Shown piece after piece: positions 25,216 through 39,500 of a stretch of DNA of 64,000 nt. This stretch comes from Fasciolopsis buskii (Eukaryota > Platyhelminthes > Trematoda > Plagiorchiida > Fasciolidae): contig LUCM01010038.1 in the NCBI GenBank assembly GCA_008360955.1, positions 203,015-267,014 on the forward strand, read 5' to 3'. The position numbers were made by a program, and so were the translations under genes. The notes under the pieces were generated by a model. The model did no database searches. It was not told the origin of the DNA and worked only from the letters and a program-made list of their open reading frames with translations. Position 1 is the first letter of the stretch, and every line of letters starts with the position of its first letter.

Positions 25216-26312
25216 TGAAAACTACACGATTTGTTTCGATCATGCCAAACTCTCGTATGTACGTTTGAGGTCAATAAAACCATTAGACGATGAACGGGGA
25301 AAACGGCATCTTTTTGACAACATCATTAAGTTGCCCAAAAGTAGATCGAAGTTGTTCACACGTTGTTGTGCCCAGTATGGATGACGTTATTAACATTAAT
25401 TTTTTGGTGGTGGCAGTAGTACACGAAGTCCGTGAATACTTTACTGCAGGAATTAGCGTGCCTTAAGCCCACCCAGTTATGAAAATCAAGTAACGGGAGT
25501 GGGTATTTCATGATTGTTAACGAAGCCACTGTGGCCGCGGTAACATAAAGCGATACACGAAAACTGGCTGCATCTAAAACGCAGCCCTCGAATCAAAGCA
25601 TTTGTTGCCGCTGCAAAATCATCAACACCTATAGTGTGTTCTTTGGAGACAAAAGCATTCAAAGCATAATACGATTCCGAAATTGTTTTCCCTTGGATAT
25701 TAAACGGAACGCCCTGGTTAAAGTGAACCTGTCGGTACCAAGTGTCATCCTGGTGAAGTTTCTGAAATTTATTCGGGTCTCCCTATCCGAAGTACAATCG
25801 AAAAATGTGCTCTTATTTCGGTTGGTCTGGTTTTCTACGTTGCCGTATCCATAGCGTTCGAAATCTAATAAATCTTACAGATTCGTTAACCAAATTACCA
25901 CATGCAATCCTTAATTGACTTCTCTTATTTTTAACTGTGCGATTGACTCAAACGTGTCGTTTCGATCCTATTGGGCTTAAACAAGGGTTTCATTCGCTAA
26001 CTCGTTTTCTAGCACTTATAACGTACGATGTAAGCAGTTATACATGTTTCGAGTGCTTCAAATACAAATACTGCCGGGTGAAGGACAAATGAGATATAAG
26101 TTTTCACAAAGACAGCATAACACTCTGTCTAGATAAATTGCCTCGCATGATAAATATTTATTTCAACCCTTCAGTTGCTGATCTGAGGCGGCGTACGAAG
26201 CGCAAGGCATATACTCACCGACATCTGTGGCAAAGAAGCGCATTGGGCACCCAGGATGTCTAGCCCCATCCGAAGGGCTTATGAACTAGACAGTCAATCA
26301 GCGTTCCCCAGT

Positions 26313-26450
26313 GTGTTATGCGACCCTCAGATTGTCCCACTGTTTCCTTTGTTAGACCATTTGGTGAGAGGCCTGGTGTAGGGTTCCCCAATTCCATTCC
26401 ATTCTTTGATTTGGGCAACCGGGTAGTAGCAAACCCGCAGAGAACTCATG
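26313..26450 (+). repeat. dispersed repeat family B, copy 1
   Basis: It contains gaccctcagattgtcccact and agaccatttggtgagaggcc, matched on the opposite strand at 34770-34905. In one frame both copies read RPSDxPTVSFVRPFGxRPG then GFPNSI, with most differences conservative, so the segment may once have been coding inside a mobile element. Confidence 0.7.
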
Positions 26451-27750
26451 GATCCTGATGGATGGCCGGTGATGTGGAGATGAGGAATAGAAGTACTATC
26501 TTGCGTTGTGAACTCTACATGTTGTTTCTTTCTTTTTCTTCACTGATTGTTTCCACTCTTCTCCATGATCCCGGTGGCATACTGTACTCAAATTTGTGCA
26601 AAATAAATGACTCACTGAAATTCCCTTGTCAAATATGCGCTGATAATCGGTTGTGACAATGGAGAAACCGTGACTGCGGAAAAGTAGAAAAAATGCATCA
26701 AACTCGAAATACCGTGTTGAGTCAAAGTGAACTAGGAAAAATGGTGTTCGTTCTTTGAGGTTTCGTTTATCATCTGACTTTCTGCCGTTATTGCGTATTT
26801 CCAAGTACATCCTATATGGAAAATGGCTCTGTTCAACATTCTGACGAAGTATGGATTTTGATGAGGTGAATTCGCTGGAAATCATTTGCACTCTTCGGGA
26901 CGATCTCTTGACTCTAAGCACGTTTCGCAAGTGAAATTTAGCGAGATAAAAATATTTATCCGTTACATTTGCGGTTTATTGTCTTGGCTTATTCCCAGTA
27001 TTTATAGGTAACATTTCCTATCCATCACATTGAATCGAGTATGGAGAGAAGAGTGTACCTGTTTTACTGAGGACGCTCATCTAATAGATGAATTCAACTA
27101 CAGCATTTTGAATCAAAGATGCACTGAGACGCCTGAAAAGAAAGCGGTAGCATACACTAGTTTTCTCGACTCCATGAATGTTTGGCAACATTATCGATTT
27201 TCTTGCTACAACAAGCCATGCCTACACCTAACACCTCTGAGGAGCACTCCAAGTGATGGTTGTGTTCTTCAGCGCTTTGCGTGAACAAACATGACGAGTA
27301 AGTTAGACGAGTTGTGCGGGTACGCACGTCGTCGGTTTAGAGAAGTAGAATATCACTTATTCGTCTAGTACAACTTGATAAACTGTTCCTCATGATAAGT
27401 AGCTTTCATTTCAATAAACGTCAGTGAAAGCAGAGATCACAGAAAATGGAGGTGTGAAGAAAACTGAAATTAGATTTTTGTGTCGGTGATTAACTAAGCA
27501 AGGGGAGATCAAGTTTGTCTTCTGAGGCAATTCGTTTCTTACAACACGGTTGAAAAATTACTCCCCATTAGAATCTACCCCGTGGTTACAGCAAGCAGTC
27601 AAGACTGTCCTCTATCGATCTGAATATGCTAATTCACCGATTTCGGATGTTTCGAGTCTCGCACCGGGAGTAGTAGTAGTAGTATTAACATTAATTGTCT
27701 ACTCTATTCCACAACTCAACATTCATTCATCTCTCACAAATAATTTTGTC

Positions 27751-27782
27751 GTTGTTGTTGTTGTTGTTGGTGGTGGTGGTGA
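27751..27782. repeat. (GTT)n followed by (GGT)n
   Basis: A GTT run passes directly into a GGT run. A short GTA run lies upstream at 27668-27683. Confidence 0.95.
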
Positions 27783-27802
27783 TAAAGCACACACAAGTCA
27801 AA

Positions 27803-27855
27803 TGTGCGTGTGTGTACGTGTGTGTGCGTGTGTGTACGTGTGTGTGCGTGTGTGC
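27803..27855. repeat. interrupted (TG)n with GTGTGTGCGTGTGTGTAC units
   Basis: A TG tract with regularly spaced C or AC interruptions: GTGTGTACGTGTGTGTGC repeats about three times, a higher-order unit of about 18 bases. Confidence 0.95.
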
Positions 27856-30800
27856 AGTTGTTTGGGCGGTCTCTGAGACTGCAATGAGGTAATCGCACTC
27901 GTTCACTGGCAAACATGAGTGATCGTGTCAACGCAGTTGGGTTAAGGGCGGCCGGAGCGAAACACAGTTATGCGTTCTCGGAGCGAATGGTTCGTTGCGA
28001 GTTTGATTTATTTTCATTTCATTCCATTTCCGCGGGTGGAGTACGACATAAATTCCTACCCAGTGTTCAGTGGCCCAATCAAATGGTGCAAATTTATTGT
28101 TTCAGTTCACTTGAAAACGTTTCGCTATCTCTAATTGAATGAAAGTGATCTCATGAATAGTTTGCCATTCAATCATTTAATTACGGAACATCCGTAAGTA
28201 TCTTGTCATCAGTATTTGTATCACCTAAACCAAGCAGCTTAGACCATTCCAACCACTATTAACATTACTTTATTGATGTGGTCTGTTTTTCTATCCCGCT
28301 TGACTTGAATCTTCGACAGACTGTTTGCGATACGAACAACAATAATAAAAATGATGGAATAATTTACCGCACATCTATAAACACATGATTTGTGACTGAT
28401 CACTTTTTCACTTATTCTCCAGTGCAACAGGTCCACAGGCCAAGTCGGGGAGGACTAGGCTATCTGAATATTTTCAGTTTGCGTAATTAGATCTGCATTA
28501 TTGGCGGTGCACATTGCAAGATGATAAGGAGGAAGTGTGATCTGTACAGGGAATCCCTTGATCATTCGTAGCAAAACAATTCGTTTTCCACCGGAATAGA
28601 AAGAAATAGGTCTTCGACAATATGCGCAAACATTTTTCCTTGCTAATCTGGCGGAAACTAATAGTGCTTACCAGAAACGGATCGCAATGAACTTTTCGAG
28701 ATCGGAGACACTTCGATTTTTATTTGGGTTGAAAAGTCGACTAACTTTACTCCCAAGATGAAAGCCACTCATTAATTTGAATAAGATATTTTGCATTTTT
28801 GAAACCTATCTGATTCATACGTCGCTCGATTATTAATTGCCGGAAGAGATACGTTTTCAGCAAGTTGAAACCAGCGAAATCTTCTCTATCAATGATTTTT
28901 CATTATAGCTGAAGTCCTTGAAGTCAATTCAATCATTCTTATTGCGTTTATGCATTCTAAATCCAAGTCTGCCGTTGTTTGTTACTTCGCTTCCACCAGG
29001 CTTTCTAAAACGTCACAGAAATATTGAATAACTCACTCTCTGTTGATCAGTAAGGACCTCACGTTTTAAGATAGTATCCCCAGTCTTAATGTGACTGTCG
29101 GTTGAGCCTCGCGATTTGTATAATTCAAACTTCATTTCTTTTTTTATAACGGCTGACCTTCAACCAGCATGCATAGCCTTCGGTCGCTAAGACGTAGCAC
29201 CCAATAAAAGTGCGATAAAAATGAGGTCACTACGATTAAGTGAGAACAGAAAAATTCCAAAAGTAAGAACTTCGGTGACTTAGGTATTCAGCTATATTGC
29301 CTAGGGTCCCCAAAATTTGGACTGGGGATCTCGTGCACCCCAACCGGGCAAACTGACTGGATGTACTAGGAATAACCGGGTGATCTTTTGCCAAGTCACT
29401 GATTTACGACCTCCACCTATCTTCCAACCAAAACCTTATTCAGGGATGTGAACATGTTTCAACGGCTTTGACGTAATCAAATGCACTGTATCTCTGAATG
29501 ACTGGAGTCTTAGTACCGTACACGTAACCCCAGAGCTGTTAACGTATCCGTGGTACTTTATGAAGAAAGCGATGTTCAAGCACCGACATTTTCCATTTAT
29601 CTCCTATTCCCGGTGACTTTGTTTCTGAGCCGTACTGAGGGACCGATCTTACTGATTCAAGTTAAACTATATCTCTGCTGGACAATCGAATTTCTCGTCG
29701 GTTTCAAGGATGGATCAAACCGGTGAACCTGATTTGGACATTGGTATTTGCAAAGACTTTATCCGATACGCTTGTAGCTGGTAGGACTTAGCTACGCAGC
29801 AAAGATTATCTACTTTACCTAACCGTAGAAACGCATGGTCTGGCTTTTAGCAAATCTAGTTCAGCAACAGAATTCTCCCAAAACACACTTGCACTATCGT
29901 TTAGAGGATCAAGAGCTTATGTCATCTGCTTATTCCATTCAGACAACTTATCGTCTGAGTAAATATCAACGTCAATTTTCTCACATCAGGATTCGCTTAT
30001 CTCTATAATCTTCGCTTCTACAAGGCTGGATAGTAGCGACGAAGTCTACTTGCTATGGTGAGCCTAAGTGAAAGGTTGTTGCAAGTAAGCGCTCGATTTT
30101 GGCTTCTCACAGAAAAATACTGGAAGAAGAAATGCAATTTCTGGCACACTACAGTTGGACGCACGCCAAAAGAAATAAATCGTTGACTGACTCGAATACC
30201 ACTTCAGACGTTGCGAGCTACAGTAGTTTTCGGAAGTGTCGATAGATGGGTGATGGTCGATGCGATTCATAAAGTGACGAAGACCTGGTTGATTCTCCCG
30301 AATGGACACTTCATGAATGTTAGGTATTCTGGGGCAGAAGACCACCGCTAATTATTTTGATGTAGAACCTACCAGACTAAGTGCTCTGTAGTTTTCACAT
30401 TAGAATCTACCCTATCTTGTAAATCCACGTAATAAACGATTCACAGTTTCTTAAAAATTGGTTCCAGATGGACCACATACGTTTTGTTAGTTCTAATAAT
30501 AGAAGTTCAACGGCGTCCTTAAAAAATAGCGGCGATAACAAATCTTATCCTGCTGCCTTATGAGTTTTAGTGAAGTCCATCTCCTTGGCGACCTTCATTT
30601 TTGATGTAGAGGTGGTATATACCTTTATTGTTTCACTGGCAGGCACAAGTGAAGATATCATCGAAGTGGGACATCTAAAGTGCCCCCTAATATGTTCCCC
30701 GAAAAGCTCCAGGCCATGAGCTTCAGAGTCAATCAGTTGGATTTCTCGATCGCTTTACTGACATACAGTTTCCTTGGACCGTTACCCTTAATCATTAATC

Positions 30801-32757
30801 ATTGGTGAATTCTGCAACCTGCATTTTCCCACATTTCCCAATCCACCACTGCTTAGGGTCATTTTGGGGGATTCTGGTTAGTTGAAGTCCTAAGGGTTTA
30901 CCTATTTAATTGTTTGTGATATCCTAAGAAACCGATGCGCAAGCATCTTACAGAGTAACTGGTATCGAATATATCTATGTAACTTATAATTCTGTCTAGG
31001 ATCTGCTGCTGCATTCTCGGTTAGATTATTCTGTCTAAATGTTTCCTGGTATCCGAAGTGAACGAAAGTCAGGAAAGTAGACTTTTGAGTTGATAAGACT
31101 AGATGATGCGCAAAAAACGAGGCGATATACGGATCTAAACGTGAACTTCGTCTGCGAGAGTGAATAAGAACGATTAATAACATCAGTGAATCGACTAGGT
31201 ATTTCACGCCTTCACTCATTGAGTTGCCCAGTTCAAATAGACTATTTATCTCTTGTCACATAATGGTGAAAAATATTAACGAAAAGAGCCAAAGATTTCT
31301 CCGCTGTTCTGAGATGAAGTATGCGTGCACGCCGAGTCATAGTTTACTTGTTATGGGATATAACTATCTGTCTAGCTTTAGGTTGTGAAATAAGAGATCG
31401 AAACCTCTTTTTTTCTTTTGTTTGTCACTATCTAAGACGCCTCCCCAACTGTGTTTATGCAAAATGAGTTTCAAGCCAAAAAATGATCAGTTTGTCTCTG
31501 ACGATTTGTTGGCTGTATTGAGGATTTCCCATGGTCTGTAGCATTGGTACCAGTGTGATACACCTGGGATAAAATCATCCAAGCCTACGGAAGTCGACTA
31601 AGTAGAAAAGCTATTTAAGAGGTACTGCACATCTTATCATAGGAAGATCCTGAAAAGATGAGGACGTGACGCGAACCACTGAAATTTGCCCGCCATAGCT
31701 TAGTCCCTTGACAGTCGACTGCTCGGTAAACTGGGACTTGTACAAACTGGAAATACCAACGGTTTCTCTTCGAAACTCCACATACCTAACGGGTCAGCAT
31801 ACAAAAGCAGGGCAGCAGATAAGGACTTTGTTAAGTTATTTCAGCTACTTTATGTGTCGGGTCGCGACTATTATTTGTCCATTTTTTTGCCATAATTCCA
31901 TTTTGATGGGCCTCTAAAACAAATATTTTGCTTAGGCATTTTTCGAGAATAATACACAACAGTGGTTGTTGTATTTCATGCAGAAGTAGAACTCTGTGAA
32001 CGTGGGTGGGGGAGTGTGGAAGATTTTTTTGGACGCATGCAATCCTCCGATTATGTTGAACTTGCAATTCCATGTTTTCGGTTTCCGCAACATTTGTGTG
32101 GAGAGCAGAATCTCCCCGATATTTCCCGCCATTACAGATGGTTCAATTGCTTTAGCGTTTACAGTTACATTTGGAAAACCGATGACAGCGCAATTTACCT
32201 CCTATTGAAAGGATTTAGTCTTGTTGTTAACATGTCAAAGTTGGTTACCATGTCACTAAAGCTGGCAGCAAAGCAAGTTTCCACTAACACGTTACTTGGT
32301 GCTATATTTCGCATCTAGTGAACTGCTACTTGTCAACGTCGAGTTTCGTTATGAAATAAAACAGTATAATTCCCGCACAGCACATACGTCAGTTATAAAT
32401 CAGACTCTCAAATGTGTTTTCGCCATTGAAAATGGATGAATTAACAGGTTGGATGAGCGTAGTTCATTTGGGCGAAAATGCACCTGCGCATCCGTGCGTG
32501 CGCGCGTTCAATGCAACAGAGTGGTGAGATATTCCAGAAACGGCAAAGCGATACTACTGAACTAGCTATCAAAAACTGGTATGAAGTGATACATGCATAA
32601 TGGTACCAGAAGTGTTGCCACTTACTTTCCGGTGGTTGTAGCAATTGTAACTTAGCATTCTCATTCTGGAGCAGAACAAAAACATTCCTAAAACACTCAC
32701 ACTCCAAGCAGCTGTAGAAAGGACGAGGTCTCGGGAAAAAAGCGACCCGAAAGTCCA

Positions 32758-32802
32758 ATGAGGTCCACGTCAGAAGCCGAAAAGAAACGTGCTTATTCTA
32801 AG
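32758..32802 (+). CDS. possible alternative 5' coding exon of the Rab gene
   Basis: An ATG opens 15 codons (MRSTSEAEKKRAYSK) that end exactly at a good donor, AAG|gtaagaaa. Two acceptors upstream of the 33202 ATG (after ccag at 33183, or after ttccag at 33192) would keep the frame into MEEQYRR. That would add about 18-21 basic residues to the Rab tail. If the acceptor after ttattcag (33069) is used instead, the frame stops at once and this would be 5' UTR. Inference only. Confidence 0.3.
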
Positions 32803-33201
32803 GTAAGAAATTTGGAACGACCTGCGGCCGGATATGGCCAGTTGGTGGGTAGGGGCTATACTGCAAATCTGTAGTGCACTTTAAGCACCGGTTTTACTTC
32901 ATAACACAATGTTCCGCTCCTAATGACGGCGTAATGAAAGCTCATGCGATCTGATAGACACAAATTAGTCGGGATCTGTGCACTAATTATATTTCAGAAT
33001 TTATTTAAATTATAATGCCCACTGGGACAGTACAGAAGATGTGATGCATTTCAGTTTGTTGTTATTCAGGGTGATCTCACCTCATTCGACGGATAAACCG
33101 AGGAGCTCATTCAGAGTACAAGTGAACCCGTGCGGACATCGCTGATTTCATTGTATACATAATCGCCTTCAATACTAATCCAGAAATTCCAGTCTACACT
33201 A

Positions 33202-33568
33202 ATGGAAGAGCAGTATCGGAGGAGTGATAACCTATCCATCATGACCTCATCATCAACAGATATGCAGTCCAATCGTTTGTCTTGCCCACCGAATTCCATG
33301 GTCAACGGAAATGGAAAAATTAAACCTAGAAGACCTTCAAAACCGCCGACAATTCCACCAACACCTCTACCGTCACTGCCATCGGGTTTCCGGCCAGCGC
33401 GAACAAAGCCGGTATCAAACGGCGCTAGAAAAGGTGGTGGAACTGGTGAAAATCGATTCGACGCCCGGTTCAAAGTGCTTCTCTTGGGAAATTCCGGAGT
33501 GGGGAAGACGTCAATTTTGCGATGTCTGATGGGAGAAACATTCAATCCAACAACTATTTCCACAATTG
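33202..33568 (+). CDS. Rab gene, coding exon 1 (N-terminal tail and P-loop)
   Basis: This exon encodes residues 1-122 plus the first base of codon 123, and ends at the donor gtgagc. It holds the whole low-complexity tail (rich in Ser, then KPRRPSKPPTIPPTPLP), a Gly-rich hinge (KGGGTGEN), beta-1, the P-loop GNSGVGKT and the switch I stretch FNPTTISTIG. In-frame Met codons also occur at residues 14, 21 and 33, so a shorter product is possible. The open antisense frame across this exon has no recognisable content. Confidence 0.9.
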
Positions 33569-36500
33569 GTGAGCCATACTGATGAAATTTTGTGATAGGT
33601 CCGCTGGAGGATCCTATCCAGTGAAAATCGCACACGAATCAGCTTGAAAAAGACGACAGCCAAAAAAATATGAACTAAATGATAAATCAGCCAAAATTTA
33701 TGCTCATTCAAATTCGGTTTGACGTCCTGCATGGTCTCCATCGACAATCAAATCCACTAGTTGACTGTCATACAAACGATTAGCCACTCGAGTCTCACTT
33801 GGGTGGCAGACGGCCATTTGCTCTCACCCGGCTTGTTAGCACGCCAAATGTATTGGGAATTTATATGATTTTATACCACTCACATTTTCAGGGTCATTGT
33901 TGACCGTCCTCTTCTACACCGTGGGGCAAGTCCGTGGGGCCACTGGGGATGCTTCTTAATCTGTAGTCGTAAGTCGAGCGCAAAAAAGTGAGAATGACAG
34001 AATGAATGCAGTATTGAAGACTAATAGATCCCTATTGTGAAATTATGGCGTCTGACGAAAATGAAATCAAATTGAGGATAATGTACCAATTGGAGATGGA
34101 CTGCAACAAACACGCATTGGTTCAAGCACGACTGATTCTACCACGTAACTAGTGGAGTCATCTCTGCAGTACAGCTGAATACTTTGAAACAGACCACGCA
34201 GATCAAACAACAGTTGCTCCGAAACATGAACTGAAGTTGACGAGGAAATGGTTCTGCGAAAAAGTCGTGCTCATATAAGTTCAATACTAATCAGTTGACA
34301 TTTGATCACATCAGGGTGGTTTTTGACATACCTATCGCAATGAAGTGATGAAGCATAGTGTTACAATTAACTGAAAACAACCCAGCACGACTTGGGAAGG
34401 CATTGTCTTTCTACTGTTTTAATACTATTATGAATCTCTTCACCCAGTAATGTCAAGGATAGCGACGGATGACCAAATAAGGACAGCCTCTGTAGTTAGA
34501 AGACCGCCAAAAGCCAAATAACTGACAGACAATCGACTAAGAAATCTGTCGCCGTAGGTTGTCTAGAGTTTTATTATATTTTTGATTGAATTTCCCACCA
34601 TTATCTTGCACAAATCTGAGCTCAAATCCTGTGCCACCGGAATCATGGTGAAGGATGGAAGAATTGAAGACGGATGGAGGTGGGAAAAGGAACAGTAGGC
34701 AGAATTCACCACACACGCCAGTCTTTCCATTTTCTGTCGCCATGTCATCGGTTATTCATCGAGCACCCCGACAACCCGGTTTTCCAGATCGAAGTAGAGG
34801 ATGGAATTGGGGAACCCTACACCAGGCCTCTGACCAAATGGTCTAACAAAGGAAACAGTGGGAAAATCTGAGGGTCGCAGGGCCGTGAGATTATCTTTGT
34901 GCTTCTGTAGTATACAGAGACAGTACATATCTAATGAGTGCAAATGCGCATATATTCAACATAGGATAGAAAATACTTAGTGAGGTCTCGCGCTGCACCT
35001 TCACTGAGCTACTGTAGAAGAGTTGTGTTTGTACAATTACCCTCGTAGAGGTTGAAAAAAAATAATGTCAAGTGTGCGTGTTTTGCTTGGCTTCACGTTA
35101 CCAGAAGTGGTAATAAAACAGTGAGGGCTGACTGCGGGGTGTATTGCAGTTGTACTGCGCTGAATTGGAGCTGGAGATGCTGTAACCACCAGACAGTCAG
35201 TGTAACTGTCGTAACTTTATAGGTTAGAAGTATTTGAAAAGCTTTTCTCCCAAAACGGGTTTTGGTCAAGAACGATTTTCAACGAAGATAAGCTTGTTTT
35301 TGCAAATTATTTAAAGTTTTCATTGTTTAAACCATGAAAGGATATTTTTAGACATCGTGTACTTACTCGGGCTCAATGGGATCGGTGTTCTTGACCCAAA
35401 AAATTGAGTTTGATTCGAGTAAAATAACACAATGTAAAACAAACTGGTTAGCTTACATTGTCACATTGTTTACTGAAGAAACAAAACTTCCCACCATCTA
35501 ACCGACCAAGAAAAGAAAGATCATTTTTTTCGAGAACAACCTGATATTTTTACGAATTTACCGCCATTATTAATCTTACAATGTTATTGTGAAGAGCTGA
35601 GTCAGAAACTGTTCGACACCACTAGCACCACGGAATGAGATGCTTTAACACATAATTCTACATTTGATTCTTACCCACGGTATTTGTTAGCATTATTTCT
35701 CTCACTGTCGTTGTCCCGACATATGCCCCCAGACGGTCAGTTTGTCGTAATTATCCAAACTTCAATTTTCGTACCGGGGATGTGTCACGCCACAAAGAGG
35801 CGGACAGTTCGAGGTCATTTCCATTGACTTTCATACATGCCCTTCCGAGATCGATTTCAGAATCGAAAAGCAATCAGGCGAAGTTCAAAAACTGTTAATC
35901 AAATTGGACTAGAAAAGAAAAAAATCTGGTTGAGTATGAATTCAGATTATGCAATCTCGCAGTCACCACTTACTATCCCACAAGCATTAGTTGATTCTTG
36001 AATCATACTTGAGATGGGCTAGTCGGAACAGTAAAGATGGCCTTCCTGTTTTCAGGTTTAACTCGTGCAAAAACTACTGTCCAAAGAAGCTGTTGAGCTT
36101 ATCTTGCACCGCTAAGATCAATTAACAGACGAGGCGCGCTAGACTTGTCCTGGTTAAGTTGTAGTTTTCTGTTCTCCAACTGAGCTTACACTTCCCCAAA
36201 TTCCGATTAAACTTCCTGTAATCAGTACTGAAATCTTGCAGGTAAAACAGGTTTATTGTGACTGGTGCCATTCCCCTATGCATTTTGTCAAATTAACTAC
36301 GGACGAATCATAAGTAACCTCTAATTTGGTAAATCTGAACCCCAGGAGGCTAACCGATGCTTCTTACACATCTACACAGGAATCGATTTGGCGAAGAAAA
36401 TCTTTACCGTTGAGGGACATCGGATACAACTGGAAATTTGGTGAGTCAAAGCAAGCAGCTGCATACGACACATGTTTGCGCACATTCATACAAGCCCATA

Positions 36501-39500
36501 CACAGATGCTCTTGCACATTTGTTATCCCTTCGTTCATCAGGCTCATGCTGTTGCGCCCACTGTCATGTGGACGACAGCCGCGTGAATGTCGTGCAAAAT
36601 TCACTACTCGTCTAATCTGGGCAATGTACGAAATATCTGTCTCGCTTCATTCTGTGACCCCCTCGTAATTGATATGCCTACACGAAATCTCACAAATAGC
36701 GCGCAGACGAAATAGTGCCACCTTGATAGATGCGCTTACCAATGCAATTTGTGCTAGTAGGTCTCATAAGTGACTCGGAAACAATGCTAAATTGATTTAA
36801 TATTGTCATTATTATTGATCTCATTGTGAATTCGAGTTAACCACTTCTGGCTGTAAGTCAGTGTATTTCTACAGTGCTTTCTGACAGACTAATGTCTACA
36901 GAACTGCCCGCATTTCAGTGGAAAAATAAACCCATAAATTGATCACCAAGTTTAAAAAACTTTGTAAACTACTCCTGAATTTTGCTGTGAAAAGTTGTCG
37001 GGAAATGTATCTGAGATTCGTTCGTGATTTATCGCGAATTTTCGCGCAAAATATGGACATTAGACTCCCCGCATATTTTAACTCGGGAGATTGCGAAAAT
37101 ACAAGTGACTCTTTACACAGAGAATTTCTGGAGTGTCTGGATGAAAAAAAATATTTCCGACCAGATAACGTAATTCCGTTCTGATTCATTTTTATTCCTC
37201 AGAGCAGGCAGAGATGACTACCCGATTCTTCTTTTCGCATTGCAAAATATGTTCCGCTATATATTTATTACAAATAATGCTGTATTCATTGCCCCAATCT
37301 GCAAACTTTGTTCATCATGTTACATCTACGTGTTTGGCATGAAACTACCAATAATGGGGAAAGTACACATGATTTATTACGATTTCTCTGATACGTCATT
37401 GTTCAGTTTTGCAATAGTCAGCACTTGGCTAGTCGCACCTGCACACTCCAAATGGCGAATCATTTTAGGCTGGCATATGGTAAACACAAGGTTCCCAATA
37501 TTAGTTGTTTTGCATTGGATATCTACACATGCATATATGGACGCTGGAAGAAAGAAACATGAGAATTATGATGAATGAGGTCAGGAAATTACGCATGTTC
37601 CTCAGGTGTATTGCAGTGCAGATAGCTTGGCGATGAATTTAATCCCTCAGTCAATAAGTCGGGCTCATATGACGCAGCCCAATAGGTCACAGGATTCTCT
37701 TTTGTGATTCCGGTCGTCGGATTTGACTTTTTAGTCTAATGGTGAAAATAAACCATTGTTTACTTGGAAAATATTTGATATCTTGAGGTAGTAGACATGG
37801 ATCAGAATACTGAGAAGAGTATGCAAAGACACTATACAGATGCCGGTTAACAGGACACATTCAAACAACTGATGTGGTCACGTTTGACCAAACTGCATCC
37901 GTCCGATCAAAGACATAACGACACAGGTATGCTGCAAGTAGATAGACATTTTGGATTACCGATTGCACAACATAATTCGCTGTAAGAGTGTGTCACATTT
38001 CAGAACCACAGGCTGCGGGCCACATCCTTTGCGAATCTTTCCTGTTTACCTGGCATAAAATTACGGGGAAGATAATTTATAGTGCTTTCTCACAATGCCT
38101 TTAATGCACTGCCTAGTTCCTGAAAAGTCATCATAGTTTTTCCCAAAAGTCCAAATCGTTAACTTGATGCTGCTTGTTGCTGACGTCATGGCATGTACGA
38201 TTACTGTTTTCGCCCAATCAATGGGACGCAACCATCGGGGCAATCAAAACATCCAGAGTTAACCCGGTTATGACCTTCACAATATGGTGCAACTTTGTAT
38301 CATTTTGTTTACCGCGAAACCAACCTTTCGGTGTTTCATCACCTTGAGAATTTGAAGTCAAAGCCTGTGTGCAAGCATCGTTGGTAATCTTCAGCTTTCC
38401 CACTTTAGGATGCTTTTTGTTGTGTGATGTATGCAGTCTCTTGGATCGACAAAATGTTTTCCCAGCTGATCGGTAGTTGGTTATTCTGAGCGGAGGTTAT
38501 CTGTGGGGTTTTCCTATCTTTTTGGATCGTTGTATTTCCTGAAGAAACTCGCTGAGACATCGAAAACGATTTATTTAACAGGTTCGTTTTGTGGCACGAG
38601 TTAATTTTTCATGGGATGTAATTTTTAATTGCGTATGCCTTGAAAGTTTACGGTGTGGTCATTTTAGTCTCGTCAGTTGCCAGCTGAAAGGTTCGCGAAA
38701 TCCAGTCAGCTTTGTAGAGTCTGCCTGTATGAGTTTCAGTAAACCCATAAATTATAACCGTCTTAATGATTCGCAAATTCTATCTGCAAAAGAGTGGTTA
38801 TGAAAGATATCCTGACACAAGTGAACTGCTAAAATACCAACTTAGCCGCGTAATTCTTCGAGGGTTTAGATTGCAATCCTTTCCAAACTCTCCGTATGGC
38901 AGTTACGCGAGTGACTGGTACACGCGTTCCATAGTCAGCCAATGTGTCAGTGACTGTACTTCGAAATAACCAGTTGTAATAGTAGTAACGATGATATTGT
39001 TTACAGCACTTCTACTTAGGGGATTTTATTTTACCAGCAGCTTCCGACCGCCGTTTAACGGCTCCCTGGTGTCATTTAACAGCCCAGGACAGCTTGTTGC
39101 ACACATTAGTGCGCATTTTCGAATAACGTGCAAATCACGTGTAACTTGTGTAACTCAGAATCTTAACCCGCTAACCTAATGCGTAATTCGTCCATGTCTA
39201 GAATTCTAGTGAATTTAAATAGGCTTATGAATACTATAATGCGCAGAGGCTTCTCACAGATAGCAAGGGGCGAACAAACTCTATTGCGCGGGAAATAAAA
39301 ACTTCTACATGTTCAAAATAACTGTAGTAGGAACGGATTAGGACCTACCATGACTGAATTTTTTTTTGACGGAGTTATCGAACCAAAAACTTTTCGTCAG
39401 TGTCAAAGTCACTTTAAAATTACGAGGTAGACGCCAATATACAAGGTTAATACATTGATGACATCCGTATCCGTCGCTTACAGTCGAAAATAGATTTTAA

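Larger units (their letters stand above)
25216..33201. other. upstream flank of the Rab gene, no other gene recognised
   Basis: It contains repeat B (26.3 kb), the trinucleotide and TG microsatellites (27.7-27.9 kb) and the possible 5' exon at 32758. A 144-codon frame at 26496-26930 (-) has no recognisable features. No clear promoter element is visible. Confidence 0.6.

Noticed and set aside
26496..26930. A 144-codon ORF on the - strand
   Set aside because: No motif, no splice context and a Ser/Arg/Phe-rich random look. Kept only as an open frame.
27727..27931. Several overlapping ORFs rich in His/Thr or Val
   Set aside because: They are translations of the TG, GTT and GGT repeats.
33111..33635. 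A 174-codon open frame on the - strand, the longest in the window
   Set aside because: It lies antisense to Rab exon 1, whose + strand frame has clear P-loop motifs. The - frame has no recognisable domain and is a shadow of coding composition.
36939..37184. An 81-codon ORF in Rab intron 2 with protein-like composition
   Set aside because: No splice sites that would include it in the Rab frame and no recognisable family.
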